Shown in pieces: positions 44,082 to 51,812 of a DNA stretch of 64,000 bases. Position numbers and translations under genes: made by a program. The notes below the pieces were generated by a model. That model worked only from the letters and a program-made list of their open reading frames with translations. It did not search any database and was not told the DNA's origin. Numbering within the stretch: the stretch's first letter is position 1; each line of letters opens with the position of its first letter. Source of the stretch: Microbacterium sp. SORGH_AS_1204 (GTDB lineage Bacteria; Actinomycetota; Actinomycetes; Actinomycetales; Microbacteriaceae); the NCBI RefSeq assembly GCF_030818935.1, contig NZ_JAUTBD010000001.1, forward strand, positions 1,674,001-1,738,000. Direction: 5' to 3'.

Positions 44082-44455
44082 CAGCTGCCGTGGCTGCCGT
44101 CGGAGCCGGAGCCGCCGAAGCCGCCGCGCGAGACGCTCGCTCCGTCACCGGAGATCCCGCGCGCGGCGGTCTTGCCCGCGGGCAGGGTGTCGGTACCGCC
44201 GGTGGCCGGCTGCCCCACGGCGGGGACCGTGCGGCTGTTCGAGCCGAGCGCGTAGTAGTACCAGCCGGCGCTGCCGCCGTGGTTGTTGCAGTCGTCGTCG
44301 GGCAGGCGCTTCTCGGTGGAGTTGTCGCGGCAGATCTGCGCGTAGTCCTCCGACACGTTGCTGCCCTGCCCGCAGCCGGTGAGGGAGGCGGCGAGCGCGG
44401 CGACGACGCCGACGGTGACGGTTCGCGAGGCGCGGCGGCGCGCGACGGGATGCAT
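44081..44455 (-). CDS. Small lipoprotein of the YgiB-like pair
   Basis: The 124-residue protein has a signal peptide with the lipobox LAASLTGCGQ, then a Cys-containing domain (YAQICRDNSTEKRLPDDDC) and a C-terminal Gly/Ser-rich tail (RGGFGGSGSDGSHGS). The tail and the neighbouring ATP-grasp gene resemble the YgiB (DUF1190) lipoprotein and YgiC. The gene overlaps its partner (TGATG), so the two should be made together. Confidence 0.75.
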   Translation of the reverse strand: MHPVARRRASRTVTVGVVAALAASLTGCGQGSNVSEDYAQICRDNSTEKRLPDDDCNNHGGSAGWYYYALGSNSRTVPAVGQPATGGTDTLPAGKTAARGISGDGASVSRGGFGGSGSDGSHGS

Positions 44456-44998
44456 GCGCCGATGCTCTCACATCGTCGTTGCCTCCTCGTCCACTCGCGC
44501 CCTTCATGGCGGTGCGGGAACGACGACCTCGCGGCGGCTGCGCTGTCAGACGAGCTGGTGGTCTCAGATCAGAACAGGCACCGGCGCGAGGGTGGTCGCT
44601 ATCTTGTTCGCCTCACCATGACCAGTCCTTCCACCGACCTTCCAATTGAGGCGATCTCGCCGATCGCACCACCCCGAAGTCTGCGCTCCTCGGGGACGCC
44701 GCACCGGAGGATGACCGCTCTATCGGGCCGCACCCCGGCGAAGTGATCGGCTGGGCGGTCGCGCTCAGCGTCGCAGCTGAGCGGATGCGCCGGCGCACCA
44801 TCTCAGGGGCATGCCCGGCCGGTATCGGCGGCCGGCGAGCGTTGCCGGAGAAGGGGAGACGCCGGTGATGCATACGGTCTCCGGCGGCAGCTGCGAGTGC
44901 ACCTCGAGACCTCACCACGGGCCTGGTTCAACCAGGATGCGCCGCTGGATAGAAGCATGATCAAGGACGCTCCCTCGCCGCGGGCTGATTCCTATCGA
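44456..44998. other. Non-coding stretch of uncertain origin
   Basis: No gene is supported. A plus-strand frame (about 44660-44869) encodes GPHPGEVIGWAVALSVAAER in protein-like style, but it has no good start and may be a decayed gene. The stretch marks the left edge of the atypical island. Confidence 0.4.
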
Positions 44999-46255
44999 CT
45001 ACGGGTGCTTTTCATCCGACAACGGATGCAGGAGGCGACGGCACTCCCGCGGGGTACGACTGCGCAAGGCCGCACCGATCCATTCGTCGCCGCCGAGAGG
45101 GGTGTACTTGCCCACCTTGAGCGGCTTGTCTGCGCGTCGTCGACCCGCCCAGAGGTAGAGACCCAGCACGATGCCTGCGGCTGCGGTGGTAGCCCCGACC
45201 GTTTGTTCTCTCCCTGCGACGAGAAGCACCACCGCGAGAGTGAGCGCCCAGGTAGCCGTGGCCAAGACAGCTGCCCTTCGGCGGACGCGGCCTCGAGCCG
45301 ATACCAATACCTGGGCGGTGGTCGTGTGCCACAGGTCCTTGTAGAGTCGGGCCTCCTGCCGCGCGTTCTCCAGATCCGTGCGATGTGTTCGTTCTTGGGA
45401 CGCCTCTCTCTCCTGTCTCTCTCGCGCCTTACGCTTTCGGATGGCTTCGTCGGCGCGCGCACGGGCCTTCAGCCGAAGGTGCAGAATGCTTTTCGCGGCG
45501 TGTGTCGGCGTGTGCCATGCGTAAGTAGCCACCTGCCCTGCAAGGAAGTCGTCATCGTGGGTGTGCCCGACAGCAAGGCCCACCGGGACCGGTCGTGCTG
45601 CGATGGCCCGCACAACCTGTTCGTCGTCGAAAGCCCGAAGAGCAAACCGATCCCCACCACCACGAAGGATGATGATCGCATCGGCTCCGTCGTGCTCCTT
45701 GAGCTGTGTGACGATGGAGGCCGGCGCGTCTGGGCCCTCCGTCACGATGTGGCGGTAGGAGAAGCTGACGCCCGCGTTGTCGAGACGTGCAACGGAAGTT
45801 TTGAAGTCTTTCAGGCCGGCACTGCCGACGGGCGCCAGGACCAGAATCCGACGAGCGTCCTGGAACGCCTCGAGGCCCCGCTGACTTTTCGAGGACAGCA
45901 CCCCCTCCTCCTCGAGCTTTCGCCGAACTTCGCGACGCTTGGTATGAAGAGGACCGAGCCGTCCGGCCTCGATGCGAATGGAGCTCGCAGCGAAAGCGAC
46001 GGTCATGAGCTCCCCGCGAAGGGTTGGTATGCCCTCGAAACGACATACCGCTCCGGGAGCGAGTGCGGTCGGCGCGGAACCAAACAGGCGCACAGTGAGA
46101 ACAGTCATCTGACGCTCGGCGTTCTGAGCGGCGACGCGAATGAGGGCGAGGCGATCCCGCCGATCGACGCTGATCACTTCGGCCTCGTCGAGGCTCAACT
46201 TCTGCGCGGGAGTCAGCAGACGCTCCAACTGCTGACGAAGCTCCGAAAGGTCCAT
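44999..46255 (-). CDS. Exonuclease VII large-subunit-like protein with a C-terminal membrane anchor
   Basis: The 418-residue protein has an OB-fold-like N-terminus (about residues 20-95) and a central XseA-type domain (about 98-260). That domain has the family motifs in altered form: IIILRGGGDRFALRAFDDEQ, VGLAVGHTHDDDFLAGQVAT and TPTHAAKS. A charged coiled coil (about 265-335) is followed by two hydrophobic segments (VLATATWALTLAVVLLVAG and TTAAAGIVLGLYLWAG) and a short basic tail. Standard XseA has no membrane spans. No small subunit (xseB) is beside it. The ATG at 46255 is preferred over a GTG at 46327. The gene has lower GC than its neighbours. Confidence 0.7.
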   Translation of the reverse strand: MDLSELRQQLERLLTPAQKLSLDEAEVISVDRRDRLALIRVAAQNAERQMTVLTVRLFGSAPTALAPGAVCRFEGIPTLRGELMTVAFAASSIRIEAGRLGPLHTKRREVRRKLEEEGVLSSKSQRGLEAFQDARRILVLAPVGSAGLKDFKTSVARLDNAGVSFSYRHIVTEGPDAPASIVTQLKEHDGADAIIILRGGGDRFALRAFDDEQVVRAIAARPVPVGLAVGHTHDDDFLAGQVATYAWHTPTHAAKSILHLRLKARARADEAIRKRKARERQEREASQERTHRTDLENARQEARLYKDLWHTTTAQVLVSARGRVRRRAAVLATATWALTLAVVLLVAGREQTVGATTAAAGIVLGLYLWAGRRRADKPLKVGKYTPLGGDEWIGAALRSRTPRECRRLLHPLSDEKHP

Positions 46256-46519
46256 CCGCCGATGGTGACACGAAGCATCGACACTACTGTGACGAGGCTC
46301 GTGCCGGGATCGAATGGACAGGCTCAACCGGAGGTCGTGCTGCGGCGCGTTCGCTCAGAACCACGACGCTTCGTCGTCGTGGGAGCTTCGCAGCGCCGCT
46401 GTCGGCGACGGTCACGCCGATCGCGATAATTCACCCCGCGGACGAGGTCGGACGGCTCGCCTACTCGGCTCGACAGGTCCACATGAACGATGGCCTGCGT
46501 CTCCAAGGCCTCTGCGTGA

Positions 46520-46825
46520 TCAGGCGACCTGCAGCCGGCTATCTCCGGCGACGTACTCGATGACGAGGTCTCCCCCGACGGCCTCGACGTACTTGCGGAC
46601 CGTGCTGATCCGTGCGCTGTCGAGATCGCCGTTCTCGATCTTCGAAACTTGACGCTGACCGACGCCGATCCGCTGGGCGAGCTGCTGCTGAGTGAGTCCG
46701 AGCTGCTCGCGGAGTTCGCGCAGCCGGTACGCCCGTACCTCTCCCCGCATCCGCTCTTTGTGTGCGTCAACGCGCGCGCGGTTCGCAGGACGCTTCTCGA
46801 GCAGCTGCTGCGGGGTAAGAGCCAT
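46520..46825 (-). CDS. higA: HigA-like antitoxin (XRE family)
   Basis: The 101-residue protein has a charged N-terminus and a helix-turn-helix of the XRE type (LREQLGLTQQQLAQRIGVGQ, then VSKIENGD). The C-terminal strand (GGDLVIEYVAGDSRLQVA) fits DNA-binding antitoxins of this kind. It starts 5 nt after the toxin stop codon, with GGAAG in front; a GTG overlapping the stop is an alternative. Toxin-first order is typical of HigBA. It probably represses its own operon through the palindrome upstream of the toxin gene. Confidence 0.85.
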   Translation of the reverse strand: MALTPQQLLEKRPANRARVDAHKERMRGEVRAYRLRELREQLGLTQQQLAQRIGVGQRQVSKIENGDLDSARISTVRKYVEAVGGDLVIEYVAGDSRLQVA

Positions 46826-46830
46826 CGCGA

Positions 46831-47205
46831 TCACTTCCCTTTCGTCTTGTCGTTCTTCGTCGTCTTCACTCGAGCCAAATGCTCTGCGAACCGGGCGTCC
46901 GCGATCGGGATGTTCTCCCGGTACCACTTCTTCCAGTTGCCGGACTTGTCGCCCGCGACCAGCATGATCGCTTGGCGCTTCGGGTCGAAGGCGAAGAGCA
47001 CCCGCAGCTCTGACGCGCCGGAGGAACCGGGACGAAGCTCTTTCATGTTCTTGTATTTAGACGCCTTCACCGTGTCCACGATGGGGCGTCCCAGCTGTGG
47101 ACCGTGCTCTTGGAGGAGCTCGATGGCGGCGATGACCTGGTCGTACGTGTCATCGTCCAGTCCCAACAGCCACCCCTCGATCGGCTCGAGGTCGACGGTC
47201 CACAC
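46831..47205 (-). CDS. higB: HigB-like toxin (RelE/phage Gp49 superfamily)
   Basis: The 124-residue protein starts WTVDLEPIEGWLLGLDDDT and has the RelE-superfamily pattern: YDQVIAAIELLQEHGPQLG, then KNMKELRPGSSGASELRVLF and GDKSGNWKKWYRENI. The Lys/Arg cluster near the C-terminus fits an mRNA interferase that acts on the ribosome. The GTG at 47205 follows a TACACT -10 element by 7 nt. It forms a unit with the antitoxin gene. Confidence 0.87.
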   Translation of the reverse strand: MWTVDLEPIEGWLLGLDDDTYDQVIAAIELLQEHGPQLGRPIVDTVKASKYKNMKELRPGSSGASELRVLFAFDPKRQAIMLVAGDKSGNWKKWYRENIPIADARFAEHLARVKTTKNDKTKGK

Positions 47206-47233
47206 ATTCAGAAGTGTAGACCTCTTATGGTCT
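47206..47233 (-). promoter_or_regulatory. Toxin-antitoxin promoter with AGACC-N6-GGTCT palindrome
   Basis: On the minus strand TACACT (47218-47213) precedes the toxin GTG by 7 nt. The inverted repeat AGACC (47218-47222) and GGTCT (47229-47233) covers the -10 region. Its position fits repression by the antitoxin. The rest up to 47412 holds no gene. Confidence 0.55.
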
Positions 47234-47412
47234 GAAAGGAGGCGTGAACTGCGCAGCCTGTTCCGGCGAGCATGCCCCTCGACGGGTCAAGAGCGCCACG
47301 ATCCTTGCAAGTCAGTGCAGCTGGCACGAGTAGGGCCTGTGTTCTGGGGTGTTCCACAATCCGAGCCCTCTGCGCCCCCGCAGACGTCCACCACTCCATC
47401 GCTCGCTACTCG

Positions 47413-48375
47413 TCAGCGCGCGGCGAAGCTGTGCAGATGCAGGTCGTCGCTGAGCGCTTCGCTCGCGAGCCGGCCGCGGACGCTGGTGCCCTGGACGTCG
47501 AGGGGCGGGCTCACCACCGCCGCGCCGAGGCGTCCGGGAGCGGCGAGCACGATGGCGCCCGACACGCTCGATTTCGCCGGGATGCCGACCGCGCGCATCC
47601 ACCGCCCCGACCCGTCGTAGACGCCGCAGGTCGCCATGACCGACACGACATCGCGGGCCACGCGCTCGGGCACCACACGTCGACCCGTGCGCGGGTTCAC
47701 CCCGCCGCACGCGAGGGTCGCGCCCATGACGGCGAGGGTCTCGGCATCCACCAGGGTCGCGCAGGCGCGCGCATAGACGGCCACGGCGTCGTCGGCGCCG
47801 ACCCGCATCGTCCCTTCGGCGCGCATGAGGTGCGCGAGGGCGTGATTGCGGTCGCCGAGCAGGTGCTCGTTGTGCGCGACGTCTTCGTCGACGGCGAGGT
47901 CGCGTCCGGCGAAGGCGGCGAGCCCCTCGGCGATGCGCGCGTCGCGCTCGGCCGCGTCGGATCCGCGGACGAGGGATGCCGTGAGCAGGGCGCCCGCGTT
48001 GACCATCGGGTTGGGCGGACGCCCGGTGTCGCTCTCGAGCTTGATGGCGTTGAAGGCCTCCCCCGTCGGTTCGATCCCGACCCGGTCGAGGGCGGCGCCG
48101 TCGGTGTCGAGCAGCGCGAGGGCGAAGAGGAACGGTTTGACGGCGGACTGCACGCTGAAGGCGACGTCGGCGTCGACGCTGGTGCGGGTGGTGCCGTCGG
48201 GCAGCACGAGGGCGATCGCGCACAAGGCAGGGTCGGCGGTGGCGAGCTGGGGGATGCTGTCATCGACCTCGCCTTCGCTTCCGCCGTCGTCTTCGCCGTG
48301 GTCGAGGAGGCGCGAGCGCAGCGCGTCGAGGTCGTAACGATGGGGATCGGGGGTCACTCCCCCACCTTCGTCCAC
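47413..48375 (-). CDS. glsA: Glutaminase A
   Basis: The enzyme converts glutamine to glutamate and ammonium. The 320-residue protein has the serine-dependent beta-lactamase-like fold; the catalytic Ser-x-x-Lys is in FSVQSAVKPFLFA (about residue 76). Further motifs are PPNPMVNAGAL, the VAVYARACATL helix, LACGGVNPRTGRRV and KSSVSGAIVL. The start may be the GTG at 48375 or the GTG at 48357 (TPDPHRYDLD); both fit the family. Its neighbours do not suggest an operon. Confidence 0.93.
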   Translation of the reverse strand: MDEGGGVTPDPHRYDLDALRSRLLDHGEDDGGSEGEVDDSIPQLATADPALCAIALVLPDGTTRTSVDADVAFSVQSAVKPFLFALALLDTDGAALDRVGIEPTGEAFNAIKLESDTGRPPNPMVNAGALLTASLVRGSDAAERDARIAEGLAAFAGRDLAVDEDVAHNEHLLGDRNHALAHLMRAEGTMRVGADDAVAVYARACATLVDAETLAVMGATLACGGVNPRTGRRVVPERVARDVVSVMATCGVYDGSGRWMRAVGIPAKSSVSGAIVLAAPGRLGAAVVSPPLDVQGTSVRGRLASEALSDDLHLHSFAAR

Positions 48376-48547
48376 CGACGCTGCCGCGCCGACCGGGTTG
48401 CACGGGTCGACGTCGTGCGGCAGAACCCCGCATTATGCGCGCCGCGTCTCAGCGCCGCCAGCCCCCGTGGCATCCCTTCGCCCGCGCAATAGTGTGCGTG
48501 CAGACGGCGATCCCGCGCCGTCGTCTCGCAGCATCGCGAAGGATCCG

Positions 48548-50200
48548 ATGAGTCACGCTCCCGACCTCTCGCTGGCGCACACGGGCGACATCCTCGGTGG
48601 GCGCTACATTTTGCGCGAGCGCCTTGGTGCCGGCGGAATGGGGCGCGTCTTCCGTGCCCGCGACGAAGTGCTGGCGCGAGATGTCGCGATCAAGATCTTC
48701 CACGCTGACGGCGCCGGCGGACCCGAGCCGTTGCGGCGCATGTCGGAGGCGCGCGCACTGGCGGCCCTCGACCACCCCTCGCTGGTCACCCTCTTCGACG
48801 CGCGGCTGGTGGGCGAGGACCACGTCTACCTCGTGATGGAGCTGATCACCGGTCCGTCGCTGCAGCGTCGGATCGAGCAGGAGGCCGTTCCGTCGCGGGA
48901 GCTGGCCGGCATCCTGGGCGATCTCGCCGGGGCGCTCGCGGTCGTGCACGGCGCGGGGATCGTGCACCGTGACGTCAAACCCTCCAACGTGCTGCTGCGT
49001 CCGCTCCACGGGGCGCCTCGAGAGGCCGAGGCCGTGCTCGCCGACTTCGGTGTCGCCCACCTCATCGACGCCACGCGGCTGACCACCCCCGGCACCGTCA
49101 TCGGCACCGCCGCGTACCTCGCGCCCGAGCAGGTGCGGGGCGAGGCGCCGCAGGCGGCGTCCGACATCTACGCTCTCGGGCTGCTGGCCATCGAGGCGCT
49201 GACGCGTCTGCACCCGTTCGGCGGCGGATCGCTGCAGGAGACCCTGCTCGCACGCCTGGCCCGTCAGCCCGACGTTCCGGGGTCGCTGAGCCCACGGTGG
49301 CGATCCCTGCTGACCGCCATGACAGCCACGGATGCCGCGGCGCGACCGTCGGCGGCGGAGGTCGCGCGGCGCGCGGAGGCGCTCGCGGAAGAGGAACCGG
49401 CGCTCGTTCCGGATGCCACGCAGTATCTCGCGGGGTGGATGATGCCGACCGCACCGATTCCCGCGTCCACGGTGGCCGCCGGGGCCCTGGACGCGGGCGC
49501 GTCGACGGCGGCCACCGGGCCCATGCCCCCGGGCGGGTCGACGGCCGCCGCCGAGGCCCTTGTCACGCGGGCGTCGGAAGAGAGCGCGTCCGGGCAGATC
49601 GCTCTTGCGCCCGGCGATCGGACTGCGGCGCATACTGCGGCGTCGCGTCGCGCGTCCGCCCGCCGTCCGCGTCGCCGCGGTTGGACATGGGTGGCCGCGA
49701 GCGCCGGTGCGGCGCTCATCGTCGGCGGACACCTCGCGGCCTTCTCGCTCGGGGCGGCGCATGACGTGACGACGGATCGCGCCCGCGCCTCAACCCCTGC
49801 TCCGGCGCGCAGCGATTCGCCGCCGGTGGCCGACGACACCCCCGTCGCCACGCCCGCCCCTGTCGCGACGTCGGCACCCGTCTCGACGTCGGCACCCGTC
49901 GCATCGCCGTCGCCCGTGGTCGAGACCGACGCCACGGTACAGCCGAGCCCCGATGCGTCGACGCCGGCGCAATCAGCGCAGCCCGCGCCCGTCGTGGTCG
50001 AGCCGGTCGTCTCCCGGGCGACCGGTCCGAGCGGTGGCGGCGAGACGACCGGCGCCGCCGCGAACCCGGCGCCGCCCGTCCCCTCCGCGGAAGCGACCCG
50101 CTCTCCCGGCCGGGGAGCGCCGGAGGGCACAGGACGGCCCGACTCCCCCGGGAGGTCGGAGGACGCCGGCCCTGGCCGCGGCGTCGGCCCTTCGGGGTAG
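48548..50200 (+). CDS. Membrane-spanning Ser/Thr protein kinase
   Basis: The 550-residue kinase has a Gly-rich loop ERLGAGGMGRVFRA, a catalytic Lys in DVAIKIF (about residue 50), HRDVKPSNVLL, DFGVAHLI, and APEQ with DIYALGLLAIEAL. One membrane span follows (WVAASAGAALIVGGHLAAF, about residues 378-400), and an exported Pro/Thr/Ser-rich tail has no PASTA repeats. It resembles actinobacterial Pkn kinases. A TAGTGT -10 candidate lies about 50 bp upstream and GAAGGA before the ATG. The substrates are unknown. Confidence 0.93.
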   Translation: MSHAPDLSLAHTGDILGGRYILRERLGAGGMGRVFRARDEVLARDVAIKIFHADGAGGPEPLRRMSEARALAALDHPSLVTLFDARLVGEDHVYLVMELITGPSLQRRIEQEAVPSRELAGILGDLAGALAVVHGAGIVHRDVKPSNVLLRPLHGAPREAEAVLADFGVAHLIDATRLTTPGTVIGTAAYLAPEQVRGEAPQAASDIYALGLLAIEALTRLHPFGGGSLQETLLARLARQPDVPGSLSPRWRSLLTAMTATDAAARPSAAEVARRAEALAEEEPALVPDATQYLAGWMMPTAPIPASTVAAGALDAGASTAATGPMPPGGSTAAAEALVTRASEESASGQIALAPGDRTAAHTAASRRASARRPRRRGWTWVAASAGAALIVGGHLAAFSLGAAHDVTTDRARASTPAPARSDSPPVADDTPVATPAPVATSAPVSTSAPVASPSPVVETDATVQPSPDASTPAQSAQPAPVVVEPVVSRATGPSGGGETTGAAANPAPPVPSAEATRSPGRGAPEGTGRPDSPGRSEDAGPGRGVGPSG

Positions 50201-50258
50201 AACTGACCGCTGTCAACGGTGATGACCGACGCGGCGGCGCCGTGGTGACATCCCGAGT

Positions 50259-50414
50259 ATGAGCGATCCTGACCGTCTCCCCGTGCCCGACCCCGCCGCC
50301 CAGAAGACCGACCGCGACGACACCTCGATCGTGCCCGATATGGAGGCCGATCCCGTCGAGCGCGAGCGACAGCGAACCGAACAGGGCGACGCGGGCGACG
50401 ACGTTCCTGCCTGA
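50259..50414 (+). CDS. 51-residue acidic protein
   Basis: The small protein is rich in Asp, Pro, Arg and Glu (SDPDRLPVPDPAAQK, then PVERERQRTEQGDAGDD) with no hydrophobic segment and is probably disordered. The frame has strong GC3 codon use. It starts 58 bp after the kinase gene. I do not recognise a family. Confidence 0.5.
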   Translation: MSDPDRLPVPDPAAQKTDRDDTSIVPDMEADPVERERQRTEQGDAGDDVPA

Positions 50415-50557
50415 ATCCGTCGGCGGTTCTCGGGGCGACGGGAGCGCAAGCCCTGTCTCCGCGGTCGTCGGCGCGCAGCGGGTGAGAAGCCTGGTGGCAC
50501 GTCCGCCACGGTCCGATGAAGTGCTCCCCGTCGCGATCGGTCGACCCGGGAACGACG

Positions 50558-50585
50558 AAGGCCCGCCTCTGACGAGACGGGCCTT
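50558..50585 (-). terminator. Terminator hairpin after tRNA-Asn
   Basis: AAGGCCCG (50558-50565) pairs with CGGGCCTT (50578-50585), with further pairing inside. It lies just downstream of the minus-strand tRNA. Confidence 0.8.
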
Positions 50586-50592
50586 TCGCTGG

Positions 50593-50665
50593 CTCCCCGG
50601 CTTGGACTCGAACCAAGAACCTATCGGTTAACAGCCGATTGCTCTGCCAATTGAGCTACCGAGGA
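50593..50665 (-). tRNA. tRNA-Asn (anticodon GTT)
   Basis: The minus strand folds as acceptor TCCTCGG with CCGGGGA, D-arm TAGCTCAATTGGCAGAGCA, anticodon loop CTGTTAA and T-loop TTCGAGT. The discriminator is G. It has its own terminator 7 nt downstream. Confidence 0.95.
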
Positions 50666-50727
50666 TCATACCCGCCTTGCGGTGGGCAACCCCACGATAC
50701 TAACAGCACGCGGGGCCGGCGAGAAAA

Positions 50728-51501
50728 TCAGGGGGCCGAAAGACGACGCTCGGGCGTGCCGTCGGGCGTCCACTGCAGGGCTTCGCCTCCATGGCCGAGA
50801 CCCACCGCGTGACCCGCGTGCAGCACGAGCACATCGGCATCCAGCTCCCGGGGTGCTTCGGCGTCGTTCGTGACGATCAACGACGCCATCCCCCGCTCGT
50901 CGCGTCGGCGGGTGATCGCCGAGCGCGCCGCGGCCCGCACCTCGAGATCGAGGTTGGCGTAGAGGTCGTCGGCGACGAGCAGGCGGGGCTCGAGCACGAG
51001 AGCGCGGGCCAGGGCGACGCGCTGTCGCATCCCCGCGCTCAGTTCGTACGGGTACTTCGGCGCGGTGCCGAGCGGCAGCTCCATCTCGTCGAGGAGCGTG
51101 GCGACCCGCACCGCGAGCGCACGCGTGTTGACGCGACGGTCGCGGCTGGTGATCGGCTCCGAGATGACGTCGTGCACGGTCAGCCGCGACGGGAGCGCCG
51201 CGCCCGCGCCCTGCGGTAGGTAACCCGTGTGGAACACCCACTCGCGACGCGCGCGCCCGGGGTGGCGCGCGGAGATGCCGTGCACCCGCGCGTCTCCTCC
51301 GACCACGCCGAGGCCATCGTCGGGGTCGCCCGACAGAAGCGATACGAGCGATGTCTTGCCGGAACCCGTCGCTCCCCGCACCACGAGCGTCCGCCCCGGC
51401 AAGAGGGTGAAGGTGATGCCGTCGATGACCCGCACGCCGTTGCGAGCCAGGGAGAGGTCGTCGGCGCGGAGGACGACGTCGGTGTCGAGAGTCCGGGGCA
51501 T
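50728..51501 (-). CDS. ABC-type ATPase without a permease partner
   Basis: The 257-residue ATPase has Walker A VVRGATGSGKTSLVSLL, a Q-loop region (GYLPQGAGA), signature YELSAGMRQRVALARAL, Walker B LLVADDLYANLD and an H-loop replaced by TNDAE. The Walker B ends in DD where most have DE. No membrane gene lies nearby, so it may serve a distant permease or have a non-transport role. AAGGA lies directly before the ATG at 51501. Confidence 0.85.
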   Translation of the reverse strand: MPRTLDTDVVLRADDLSLARNGVRVIDGITFTLLPGRTLVVRGATGSGKTSLVSLLSGDPDDGLGVVGGDARVHGISARHPGRARREWVFHTGYLPQGAGAALPSRLTVHDVISEPITSRDRRVNTRALAVRVATLLDEMELPLGTAPKYPYELSAGMRQRVALARALVLEPRLLVADDLYANLDLEVRAAARSAITRRRDERGMASLIVTNDAEAPRELDADVLVLHAGHAVGLGHGGEALQWTPDGTPERRLSAP

Positions 51502-51583
51502 TCCTTCATCCTCGCCCACCCGGAGAACGGATGCCAGCGGCGCGCCCGAGCAGGCCGGTTCGGTACGGTCGCGCACGCGTGGG

Positions 51584-51790
51584 CACGCAGCGCGTGTCGC
51601 CGCCGAAATTCCGGTCACCGTCGAGGTGGCCTGCCTCGCCGGCGTCGCATGCGCCGGCCCGCCGCAGAGGTCTCACGCGGGGGCCACGCAGCGCGTGTCG
51701 CCGCCGAAATTCCGGTCGCCGTCGAGGTCGCCTGCCGCGCACGCGGCGACCCGCCGCAAGGGGCCTCACGCGGCGACCCATCTGTGCGTG
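51584..51790. repeat. 101-bp tandem repeat, about two copies
   Basis: A block starting CACGCAGCGCGTGTCGCC and holding GCCGAAATTCCGGTC begins at 51584 and again at 51685 with few differences. A partial third unit is seen near the right end. The block fills the gap between the ABC ATPase and dnaG and has no coding potential I trust. Confidence 0.75.
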
Positions 51791-51812
51791 AGCCCCGGCA
51801 CCCGCGTCGACG

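Noticed and set aside
44613..44918. Minus-strand 101-codon frame left of the XseA-like gene
   Set aside because: It lacks a ribosome site and any protein-like pattern and is probably chance in GC-rich DNA.
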